Source: Corydoras sp. C115 (lineage: Eukaryota; Chordata; Actinopteri; Siluriformes; Callichthyidae). From it: a stretch of DNA of 64,000 nt. How positions within the stretch are numbered: the first letter of the stretch is position 1; every line of letters starts with the position of its first letter. The notes beneath the pieces are model-generated. The model did no database searches. It was not told the DNA's origin and saw only the letters and a program-made list of their open reading frames with translations. The stretch lies in contig JAFMOC010000030.1 in assembly GCA_019802505.1 (NCBI GenBank), forward strand, positions 2,290,977 through 2,354,976, written 5' to 3'. Shown one piece after another: positions 30,963 to 41,703 of this stretch. A program made the translations under genes and the position numbers.

Positions 30963-32025
30963 GATGTATTTGTTCGTGTGGGTTTCCTCCGGGTTCTCCG
31001 GTTTCCTCCCACAGTCAAAAAAAAAACATGGATCAAGGTTAATTGAATTCTCCAAATTGCCCCATATAGAGTGCGTCTGTGTGAGTGAGTGTGTGTCCAG
31101 TGATAGATTGGCGTCCTGTCCTGGGTCTATCTGCCCAGCGCCTGAGACATTCTCCCCTGGATGGGCATGGGGACCCCCCCCCTCCCCCGTCCCCCCGTGA
31201 CCCTAGTAGAGGATAAAGCGGAAGATAATGGATGGATGATGTATTTGTTCGTGTGGGTTTCCTCTGGGTTCTCCGGTTTCCTCCCACAGTCCAAAGGCAT
31301 GGATCAAGGTCAATTGAATTCTCCAAATTGCCCCATATAGAGTGCGTGTCCAGTGATAGATTGGCGTCCTGTCCTGGGTGTATCTGCCGAGCGCCCGAAA
31401 CGTTCTCCCCTGGATGGGCATGGGGAACCCCCCCTCCCCCGTCCCCCCGTGACCCAAGTAGAGGATAAAGCGGAAGATAAACGGATGGATGATGTATTTG
31501 TTCGTGTGGGTTTCCTCCGGGTTCTCCGGTTTCCTCCCACAGTCCAAAAGCATGGATCAAGGTCAATTGAATTCTCCAAATTGCCCCATATAGAGTGTGT
31601 CTGTGTGAGTGAGTGTGTGTCCAGTGATAGATTGGCGTCCTGTCCAGGGTGTATCCTACCAGCGCCCGAAACGTTCTCCCCTGGATGGGCATGGGGAACC
31701 CCCCCCTCCCCCGTCCCCCCGTGACCCTAGTAGAGGATAAAGCGGAAGATAATGGATGGATGATGTATTTGTTCGTGTGGGTTTCCTCCGGGTTCTCCGG
31801 TTTCCACCCACAGTCAAAAAAAAACATGGATCAAGGTTAATTGAATTCTCCAAATTGCCCCATATAGAGTGTGTCTGTGTGCGTGAGTGTGTGTCCAGTG
31901 ATAGATTGGCGTCCTGTCCTGGGTGTATCTGCCCAGCGCCCGAAACGTTCTCCCCTGGATGGGCATGGGAACCCCCCCCCTCAATTGAGGATAAAGCAGA
32001 AGATAATGGATGAATGAATGAATGA
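30963..32025 (+). repeat. Tandem array of four headless V-SINE units
   Basis: Units begin at 30963, 31238, 31491 and 31762, each at 'gatgtatttgttcgtgtggg', joining the ATGG tail of one unit to the V domain of the next. Periods are about 275, 253 and 271 bp. Units carry C-rich 'ccccccctcccccgtccccc' blocks. The array is enclosed, with the founder copy, in one 12-bp target duplication. Confidence 0.92.
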
Positions 32026-32037
32026 ATATTTCTGTGC

Positions 32038-32595
32038 TGCATGTGAAGTAAATCTTTCCACACAATGAGGTCACAATAACCATAGAAACACAGAACCACA
32101 AAAGAGAGTTAATGTTCCCTGAACTAATGTTGGCTGGAACTGTGCAAAGGACAACGGATAAAAACAAACCATATGATTTCCCGACTCACTGCATCGGAAC
32201 AACCACCGTGGCCCAAAGCCCCGCCCCTTGTGATATATGAGACCAAGGTTGTTTCTACTTTATTGCATCCATCCATCAGTGGGCAGCCAGCAAACACACC
32301 CAGACAAATCGTCTGACACTGCCTGGATTTGTATCCTAATAACAGCAAAGGCAAATATAGCAAGTGATTCATCACGCTGTCCGCTTGAAAGCTTCAGAGC
32401 CTGGAGATAATAAGTGTCACAGCTTCGGCCGGCAGCTAAGGAGACCGTCAGCGTTTGACGTGTCCTCTTCCTCATCCTCATCCTCATCCTCATCCTCACA
32501 CTGACCGGCCTGAACAGTGACGTCAGGCGCTGCTAACAGACAGACCTTCCTCTTCCAATGTTCTGCTTTCATACAAACAGCAGAACTCATTCATC
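32038..32595. other. Intron; short (TCCTCA)n at 32463-32498
   Basis: Unique-looking otherwise. Confidence 0.5.
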
Positions 32596-33075
32596 AATTG
32601 ACCTTGATCCATGTTTTTGGAGAACATGGAAACTCCACCCAGATTGGGATTGGAACCGGGAATCCCTAGAGCTGATAAGAGAACATGCTAACCACTAAGC
32701 CACCGTGCCGCCATATGGTTAATATTTATTCATTCATTATCTTCCGCTTTGTCCTCTATTAGGGTCGCGGGGGGTGGGGTTCCCCATGCCCATCCAGGGG
32801 AGAACGTCTCGGGCGCTGGGCAGATACACCCAGGACAGGGCGCCAATCCATCGCTGGGCACACACTCACTCACACAGACACACTCTATATGGGGCAATTT
32901 GGAGAATTCAATTGACTTGATCCATGTTTTTGGACTGTGGGAGGAAACCGGAGAACCCGGAGGAAACGCACGCAGACACGGGGAGAACATGGAAACTCCA
33001 CCCAGATGGGGATTTGAACCGGGAATCCCTAGCGCTGAGAGGAGAACGTGCTAACCACTAAGCCCCCGTGCCGCC
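32596..33075 (-). repeat. V-SINE fragment plus full V-SINE, composite
   Basis: Fragment 32596-32713 with private deletion 'tttttggagaacatgg', linker 'atatggttaatattt', then V-SINE 32727-33075. The same composite recurs at about 50955-51433. Confidence 0.9.
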
Positions 33076-33166
33076 ATACAAACAGCAGAACTGTTTTGCT
33101 TAATTTGAGTCTAAATGCACTTCCAGGGTCACACTGCTTGTTTTTACACCCCCTCCCCCCCGGATG

Positions 33167-33262
33167 GGGGGGGAGAACATGGGGGGTGAGGGGTGTCTGC
33201 GTGGGTTTCCACCGGGTTCTCCGGCTTTTATTCCACAGTCTGAAAACTTGGATTGAGGGTAA
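33167..33262 (+). repeat. Old V-domain fragment
   Basis: 'tgtctgcgtgggtttccacc' and 'attccacagtctgaaaac' are a diverged V domain. Confidence 0.6.
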
Positions 33263-33300
33263 AGTGATGAGCTAAAACATTGTCTCTATATAGTCTGTAA

Positions 33301-33806
33301 GAGGGTGGCATGGTGGTTTAGTCGTTAGCATGTTCTCCTCTCAGCACTGGGTTCCCGGTTCGAATCCCAATCTGGGTGGAGTTTCATGTTCTCCCCGTGT
33401 CCATGGGGGTTTCCTCCGGGTTCTCCGGTTTCCTCCCACAGTCCAAAAACATGGATCAAGTCAATTGAGGTGTCCAAATTGCCCCATATAGAGTGTGTGT
33501 GTGAGTGAGTGTGTGCCCAGTGATAGATTGGCGTCCTGTCCTGGGTCTATCTGCCCAGCGCCCCAAACGTTCTCCCCTGGATGGGCATGGAGAACAACCC
33601 TAATATACACTAATATATAGGCTAAAGCGGAAGATAATGGATGGATGATGTATTTGCCAAGGGCGTCACGGTGGCTTAGTGGTTAGCATGTTCTCCTCTC
33701 AGCGCTAGGGCCTGAATCGTTCTCACCTGGATGGACAAAGGGACCCCCCCCCCCCCCCCCCCCCCCCGACCCTAATATAGGATTAAGCTGAAGATAATGG
33801 ATGGAT
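33301..33806 (+). repeat. Two V-SINEs, second internally deleted
   Basis: 33301-33645, linker 'gatgtatttgccaa', then 33661-33806, which jumps from 'cagcgctaggg' to 'cctgaatcgttctcacctgg' and has a 22-C run at 33746-33767. Confidence 0.9.
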
Positions 33807-33926
33807 TTTTGAGGGTTTTTTTTTGCTATGGTTCCAATGAATGAAAATGTCTTTGATTTGCTAATTAATCCAGTCATTGATTAGCTGTGTCATGCATCAC
33901 ATGACCAAGAGAATGTAAACATCAGA

Positions 33927-33991
33927 CCATCGTGGTGGAAAGTACGTCCACCTCTCAGCGCTGGAGATCCAGCTTCAAATCCCAATCTGGG
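33927..33991 (+). repeat. Old V-SINE head fragment
   Basis: tRNA-like 'cacctctcagcgctgg' and 'cttcaaatcccaatctggg' without V domain. Confidence 0.5.
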
Positions 33992-34108
33992 CACTAATTC
34001 ATACTGTTCTTTATGTTTTATACAGATTAGGCTTCACCATGTTGAGGCCTTAACCCAAAATGTAAGACTTCCATTGATAATGTGAGAGGAATGAAAACGT
34101 CAAAAAGA

Positions 34109-34818
34109 CATTCATCCATCCATCATGTTCTGCTTTATCCTCTATTAGGGTCGCGGGGGGGTTCCCCATGCCCATCCAGGGGAGAACGTTTCAGGCACTG
34201 GGCGGATACACCCAGGACAGGGTGTCAATCTATCACTGGACTCACTCACTCACACAAACACACTCTATATGGGGCAATTTGGAGAACTCAATTGACCTTG
34301 ATCCATGTTTTTGGACTGTGGGAGGAAACCGGAGAACCCGGAGGAAACCCACACGGACACGGGGAGACATGAAACTCCACCCAGATTAGGATTCGAACCG
34401 GGAATCCCTAGCGCTGAGAGGAGAACATGCTAAACCACTAAGCCAGGGTACAAATTGTTTCACATATTACCCATCTATCCATTATCTTCTGCTTTATCCT
34501 CTACTAGGGTCGCGGGGGGGGTTCCTCATGCCCATCCAGGGGAGAACGTTTTGGGCGCTGGGCAGATAGACCCAGGACAGGGCGCCGATCCATCAGTGGA
34601 CACACACTTACTCACACAGACACTCTATATGGGGCAATTTGGAGAATTCACTTGACCTTGATCCATGTTTTTGGACTGTGGGAGGAAACCGGAGAACCCG
34701 GAGGAAACCCACGTGGACACGGGGAGAACATGGAAACTCCACCCAGATTGGGATTCGAACCGGGAATCCCTAGTGCTGAGAGGAGAACATTCTAAACCAC
34801 TAAGCCACCGTGCCGCCC
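34109..34818 (-). repeat. Two V-SINEs
   Basis: 34109-34446 and 34470-34818; both full length with 'ctaaaccactaagcc' heads. Confidence 0.92.
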
Positions 34819-34875
34819 AAATACAAAAATATAAGCAGAATTCAAACAGTCCAAAGCAAAATGAATATTCATTTT

Positions 34876-35578
34876 CATTCATTCATTATCTCCCGCTTTA
34901 TCCTCTATTAGGGTCGTGGGGGGGGTTCCCCATGCCCATCCAGGGGAGAACATCTCAGGCGCTGGGCAGATACACCCAGGACAGGACGCCAATCTATCAC
35001 TGGGCACACAATCACTCACACAGACACTCTATATGGGGCAATTTGGAGAATTCAATTGTCTTGATCCATGTATTTGGACTGTGGGAGGAAACCGGAGAAC
35101 CTGGAGGAAACCCACACGGACACTGAGAACATGGAAACTCCACCCAGATGGGGATTCGAACCGGGAACCTCTTGTGCTGAGAGGAGAACATGCTAACCAC
35201 TAAGCTACCGCATTGCACCTTCCCTGTAGTTTCCATCCATACATTATCTTCAGCTTTATCCTCTATGAGGGTCGCAGGGGGTTCCCCATGCCCATCCAGG
35301 GGAGAACGTTTCGGGCGCTGGGCAGATAGACCCAGGACAGGGTACCAATCTATCACTGGGCACACACTCACTCACACAGACACACTCTATATGGGGCAAT
35401 TTGGAGAATTCAATTGACTTGATCCATGTTTTTGGACTGTGGGAGGAAACCGGAGAACCCGGAGGAAACCCACGCGGACACGGGGAGAACATGGAAACTC
35501 CACTCAGATTGGGATTGGAACCGGGAATCCCTAGTGCTGAGAGGAGAACATGCTAACCACTAAGCCACCGTGCCACCC
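34876..35578 (-). repeat. V-SINE dimer with linker B
   Basis: 34876-35218 and 35232-35578, linked by 'ttgcaccttccctgtagttt', a linker found between V-SINEs at five other places. Confidence 0.92.
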
Positions 35579-35584
35579 TCAAAC

Positions 35585-36075
35585 TGAATACATGTTGGAA
35601 TATGTATCATTGTGTGTGGTTGTGATTAATGATGTGTAATGTGTTTTGTAATTCCATTCATTCATCCATTATCTTCCGCTTTATCCTCTATTAGGGTGGC
35701 GGTGGGGTTCCCCATGCCCATCCAGGGGAGAACGTTTCGGGCGCTGGGCAGATACACCCAGGACAGGGCGCCAATCCATCGCTGGGCACACACTCACTCA
35801 CACAGACACACTCTATATGGGGCAATTTGGAGAATTCAATTGACTTGATCCATGTTTTTGGACTGTGGGAGGAAACCGGAGAACCCGGAGGAAACCCACG
35901 CGGATACGGGGAGAACATGGAAACTCCACTCAGATTTAGATTGGAACCGGGAATCCCTAGTGCTGAGAGGAGAACATGCTGAGCACTAAGCCACCATGAA
36001 TATGAATATATATGTTGGAATATGTGTGGTTGTGATTAATGATGTGTAATGTGTTTTTATCTTTATAATTCCAGT
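35585..36075. repeat. V-SINE (35654-35996, minus) between ~60-bp direct repeats
   Basis: 'ggttgtgattaatgatgtgt' plus surrounding words occur at 35617-35655 and 36027-36066. The repeats are longer than normal SINE target duplications. Confidence 0.8.
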
Positions 36076-36542
36076 CTGCTGTTATTTCATAATAAGACGT
36101 CTTTAAAATGTCTCTGCACCGCAGGATCCTCTGTTTAAAGACTGAGCTCTGTAGATTAGCTTCGACTGACTTATGGATTTCCCGATGGCTGAACGGCTTA
36201 GCTTGTTTGCTTACTGTACTTCCTGTTCAAACACCGCAGCCCAACAGTCGGCTGTTTCATCTCCATGAAGACTGAACAGAAGCTCGTAACACGACTCTGC
36301 AGAGTGAGAGTGATGATCACAGAGCAGCGCTGGCCGTGTGACTGAGGGGACTGTTCTAATGGACTCGCCGTCCACGGTGGCTGAGACGTTCCGGCAGACT
36401 GACTCAGAGCGCCACCTCCTGACCTGAAGGGTGTCGGCTGTGTGGGTGGACGTGAGCCGAGGGGCAGGACGACGGTTTGGATTTAATGTGAAAGAGGACG
36501 GGGAAAGATTTCCCATCTTTATGGATTGGGAGATTTGGAGTT
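36076..36542. other. Intron, no recognised feature
   Basis: GC-richer, repeat-poor sequence. A minus-strand open frame at 36211-36570 ends in V-SINE sequence and shows no PAM or other similarity that I recognise. Confidence 0.4.
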
Positions 36543-37548
36543 GGCAGCACGGTGGCTTAGTGGTTAGCATGTTCTCCTCTCAGCACTAGGGATTCCCGGT
36601 TCGAATCCCCATCTGGGTGGAGTTTCCATGTTCTCAGTGTCCACATGGGTTTCCTCCGGGTTCTCCGGTTTCCTCCCACAGTCCAAAAACATGGATTAAG
36701 TCAATTGAGTTCTCCAAATTGCCCCATATAGAGTGTGTTTGTGAGTGAGTGTGTGCCCAGTGATAGATTGGCGTCCTGTCCTGGGTTTATCTGCCCAGCG
36801 CCCGAGACGTTCTCCCCTGGATGGGCATGGGGAACCCCTTCAACCCTAATAGAGGATAAAGCAGAAGATAATGGATGGAAACTACAGGAAAGATGCAATA
36901 CAGTGGTTTAGTGGTTAGCATGTTTTTCTCTCAGTGCTGGGAATTTCCGGTTCGAATCCCAGTCTGGGTGGAGTTTCCATGTTCTCCCCGTGTCCGCGTG
37001 GGTTTCCTCCGGGTTCTACGGTTTCTTCCCACAGTCTAAAACCATGGATCAAGTCAATTGAATTCTCCAAATTGCCCCATATAGAGTGTGTCTGTGTGAG
37101 TGAGTGTGTGTGCCCAGCGATAGATTGGTGCCCTGTCCTGGGTGTATCTGCCCAGCGCCCGAGACGTTCTCCCCTGGATGGGCATGGGGAACCCCACCGC
37201 GACCCTAATAGAGGATAAAGCGGAAGATAATGGATGGATGGAAACTACAGGGAAGGTGCAACGCGGTAGCTTAGTCTTTAGCATGTTCTCCTCTCAGTGC
37301 TGGGGATTTCCAGTTCGAATCCCAGTCTGGGTGGAGTTTCCATGTTCTCCCCGTGTCCGCGTTTCCTCCGGGTTTTCCGGTTTCCTCCCACAGTCCAAAA
37401 CCATGGATCAAGGCAATTGAGTTCTCCAAATTATCCATATAGAGTGTGTTTGTGTGAGTGTGTCTGTGTGGCATCATGTCCTGGGTGTATCTGCCCAGCG
37501 CCCCAAACGTTCTCCCCTGGATGGAGCATGGGCATGCTCCCCCCCCCT
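36543..37548 (+). repeat. Three V-SINEs in tandem with linker B
   Basis: 36543-36879, 36899-37240 and 37262-37548 (3' tail lost). Linkers 'gaaactacaggaaagatgca' and 'gaaactacagggaaggtgca'. Confidence 0.92.
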
Positions 37549-37798
37549 TCAAAGGGATGGATTTGGAGTTCTCTCGGCTAAATGGGGAGAATGAATCCGA
37601 TCTGATCCTAAACCCTGCAGTAAAGATGAAGGAGGAAGAAAGATAAAAGGAAGGGAGGCTGCCTTGATGTAGGGGTGCGAATCACTCAGTGTCTGGAGAT
37701 TCGATTCGATTCTGTTTTTTGAGTTCACAAATTGATTCAGAATCGATTTTTCATTTCAAATGGTCTTTAAATTTTGATTGACAAGATGAAACGACAAC

Positions 37799-38128
37799 CC
37801 TCTATAAGGGTTGCGGTGGGGGAGGGGGTTCTCCATGCCCATCCAGGGGAGAACGTTTCGGGCGCTGGGCAGATACACCCAGGACAGGGTGCCAATCTAT
37901 CACTGGGCACACACTCACTCACACAGACACACTCTATATGGGGCAATTTGGAGAACTCAATATACTTGATCCATGTTTTTGGACTGTGGGAGGAAACCAG
38001 AGAACCCGGAGGAAACCCACATGGACACGGGGAGAACATGGAAACTTCACCCAGATTGGGATTGGAACCGGGAATCCCTAGTGCTGAGAGGAGAACATAC
38101 TAACCACTAAGCCACCATGCCGCCCCCC
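37799..38128 (-). repeat. V-SINE
   Basis: Lacks the tail beyond 'tctataagggttgcgg'. Its head abuts the duplicated segment starting 38131. Confidence 0.92.
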
Positions 38129-38130
38129 CC

Positions 38131-38280
38131 TTGATTAATATCAAATATCTAATTAACATATTTAATAACCTAGATAGATAAGACAAAAAACACAAGAAAC
38201 AAACAGCTGCATGTTATTTACTTATAAAAACATAACTAATGAATATGGTTTCTGTGAAAAGTGGTTTGTGAACAGAACAC
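38131..38280 (+). repeat. 150-bp segment shared with 51435-51582
   Basis: Common words: 'aaatatctaattaacatatt', 'aataacctagatagataaga' and 'gaatatggtttctgtgaaaa'. Both copies directly follow a V-SINE head. Confidence 0.75.
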
Positions 38281-38613
38281 CACGGTTCCAGATGCAGAAC
38301 ACTGCAGACGCAGTCAGTAACTCTCTGACGTGAGGACCTTGCACACACTTCTGAAGCATCGATTAATCTGATGGTTACAAGTGGCAAGCCAAAAAGGAAA
38401 TGAATAGTTCAAGTAGTGCCTGAAGTCGCAATCCATGATGATGGATTATTCTGGAAAGCTCCACACATATCCCCTTTGATTGTGGAATTATATTTCAGCT
38501 CTCCAGATGATTCACAGAATCCAAAGCTGTTTCCTCCCAAAATAATAAAGCGATTTCATTTAGTTTAGCTTTTATAAAATCTACAAACTGTAGCCACGGC
38601 CACCTACAGCATA

Positions 38614-40745
38614 TTAACTTACCTACATAATCAATAACTTACCTACATAATCAATAACTTACCTACATAACATAACATACCTACATAATAACATAACATA
38701 CCTACATAATAACATAACTTACCTACATAATAACATAACTTACCTACATAATAACATAACTTACCTACATAATAACATAACATACCTACATAATTCATAA
38801 CTTACCTACATAATAACATAACTTACCTACATAATCCATAACTTACCTACATAATAACATAACTTACCTACATAACATAACATACCTACATAATCCATAA
38901 CTTACCTACATAATAACATAACATACCTACATAATAACATAACATACCTACATAATCCATAACTTACCTACATAAACATAACATACCTACATAACATAAC
39001 ATACCTACATAATCCATAACTTACCTACATAACATAACATACCTACATACCTACTTATAATAACATAACATACCCTACATAACATAACATACCTACATAA
39101 TCCATAACTTACTACATAAATACCATAATCCTAATACCTACATAACATAACATACCTACATAACATAACATACCTACATAATCCATAACTTACCTACTAC
39201 ATAACATACATACTTACCTACATAACATAACATACATACATAATACCTACATAACATACCATACCTACATAATCCATAACTTACCTACATAACATAACAT
39301 ACCTACATAATCCATAACTTACCTACATAACATAACATACCTACATAATCCATAACATACCTACATAACATAACATACCTACATAATCCATAACATAACA
39401 TATCTACATAATAACATAACATACCTACATAATCCATAACATACCTACATAACATAACATACCTACATAATCCATAACTTACCTACATAACATAACATAC
39501 CTACATAATCCATAACTTACCTACATAATCCATAACATACCTACATAACATAACATACCTACATAATCCATAACTTACCTACATAATCCATAACTTACCT
39601 ACATAACATAACATACCTACATAATCCATAACTTACCTACATAACATAACATACCTACATAATCCATAACTTACCTACATAATCCATAACATACCTACAT
39701 AATCCATAACATACCTACATAATCCATAACATACCTACATAATCTATAACATACCTACATAATGTACCTACATACCTACATACATAACATAACATACATA
39801 CTACATAACATAATACCATAACATACATACCTACATAATCCATAACATACCTACATAACATAACATACCTACATAATCCATAACATACCTAACATTACCT
39901 ACATAACATAACATAATCCTACATACATATCATAACATAACTTACCTACATAATCCATAATTTACCTACATAATCCATAACTTACCTACATAATCCATAA
40001 CTTACCTACATAACATAAAATACCTACATAATCCATAATTTACCTACATAACATAACTTACCTACATAATCCATAACGTACCTACATAATCCATAATTTA
40101 CCTACATAACATAAAATACCTACATAATCCATAACTTACCTACATAATCCATAATTTACCTACATAATCCATAACTTACCTACATAATCCATAACATACC
40201 TACATAATGTACCTACATAACATAACATACCTACATAATCCATAATTTACCTACATAATCCATAACTTACCTACATAATCCATAATTTACCTACATAATC
40301 CATAACATACCTACATAACATAACTTACCTACATAATCTATAACATACCTACATAACATAACATACCTACATAAAGTACCTACATAACATAACATACCTA
40401 CATAATCCATAACATACCTACATAATCCATAACATACCTACATAATCCATAACATACCTACATAATCCATAACTTACCTACATAATCCATAACTTACCTA
40501 CATAATCCATAATTTACCTACATAATCCATAACTTACCTACATAACATAAAATACCTACATAATCCATAAAATACCTACATAATCCATAACTTACCTGCA
40601 TAACATAACATACCTACATAATCCATAACATACCTACATAATCCATTACATACCTACATAACATAACATATCTACATAATAACATAAAATACCTACATAA
40701 TCCATAAAATACCTACATAATCCATAACATACCTACATAATCCAC
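38614..40745. repeat. 2.1-kb minisatellite, unit 18-21 bp
   Basis: Units alternate mainly between 'acctacataatccataactt' and 'acctacataacataacat'. The plus strand is almost free of G. In the pam sense (minus strand) each unit reads ...GTAG/GTAAGT... or ...GTAG/GTATGT..., i.e. a consensus-like 5' splice site. Some irregular units suggest residual sequencing or assembly error. It lies in the 19.4-kb intron between the last PHM exon and exon A. Confidence 0.97.
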
Positions 40746-40875
40746 CCAATCAGGTTCCAGACCCCTGAACACTACATTTAATAATGTAGCACAAGATTTA
40801 TTTCTTCTTCATGTGTTCATACTCAATGTGTTTAAAAGTATGTGAACACATTTCTTTTTTCTTCCTCAACTAGGA

Positions 40876-41164
40876 AACATCCATCCATCATCTTCCACTT
40901 TATCCTCTATTAGGGTCGCAGGACAGGGTGCCAATCTATCACTGTGCACACACTCACACACAGACACACTCTATATGGGGCAATTTGGAGAACTCAATTG
41001 ACTTGATCCATGTTATTGGAATGTGGGAGGAAACTGGAGGACCCGGATTAAACCCACACAGACACGGGGAGAACATGGAAACTCCACCCAGATTGGAATT
41101 CGAACCGGGAATCCCTAGAGCTGAGAGGAGAACATGCTAACTACTAAACCACCGTGTCGCCCTC
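40876..41164 (-). repeat. V-SINE with internal deletion
   Basis: Jumps from 'attagggtcgc' to 'aggacagggtgcc'. Flanked by 'ctaggaaacatcc' on both sides (40870 and 41166). Confidence 0.9.
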
Positions 41165-41174
41165 ACTAGGAAAC

Positions 41175-41703
41175 ATCCATCCATCCATCATCTTCCGCTT
41201 TATTCTCTATTAGGGTCGCGGGGGGGTTCCCCATGCCAGGGGAGAACGTTTCGGGCGTTGGGCAGATAGACCCAGGACAGGACGCTAATCTATCACTCAC
41301 TCACACAGACACACTCTATATGGGGCAATTTGGAGAATTCAATTGACCTTGATCCATGTTTTTGGACTGTGGGAAGAAACCGGAGAACCCGGAGGAAACC
41401 CACACGGACACGTGGTTGAACGTGGTGAACGTGGTTAACATGTTCTCCTCTCAGCACTAGGGATTCCAGGTTCGAATCCCAATGGTGGAGTTTCCATGTT
41501 CTCCCCGGTTTCCTCCCACAGTCCCAAAACATGGATCAAGGTCAATTGAATTCTCCAAATTGCCCCATATAGTGTGTAGTGTAGATAGATTGGCGGCCTG
41601 TCCTGGGTGTATCTGCCCAGCAGCCGAAAAATTCTCCACCTCCTGCCCCCCCCACCCCCGCGATTCTAGTAGAGGATAAAGTGGGAGATAATGGATGGAT
41701 GGA
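41175..41703. repeat. Two V-SINEs head to head (inverted pair)
   Basis: Minus copy 41175-41413 is cut in its V domain; then 'cgtggttgaacgtggtgaac' leads into a plus copy 41414-41703. The two are joined through their 5' regions and can fold back. Confidence 0.88.

Larger units (their letters stand above)
29743..30972. repeat. Right arm of an inverted duplication (left arm 28060-28966)
   Basis: Inner flank 'catcttaattcattttgttt' is the complement of 28947-28966. Then V-SINEs 29823-30158 and 30172-30510 (minus), unit U copy 3 (30511-30618), the flank 'tgtaagtcatatttctgtgc', and the V-SINE beginning 30641 (plus). The left arm read inverted has the same order but one V-SINE fewer. Confidence 0.88.

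Noticed and set aside
38614..40745. CRISPR-like regular array
   Set aside because: The units are contiguous near-identical minisatellite repeats with no unique spacers, in a vertebrate intron.
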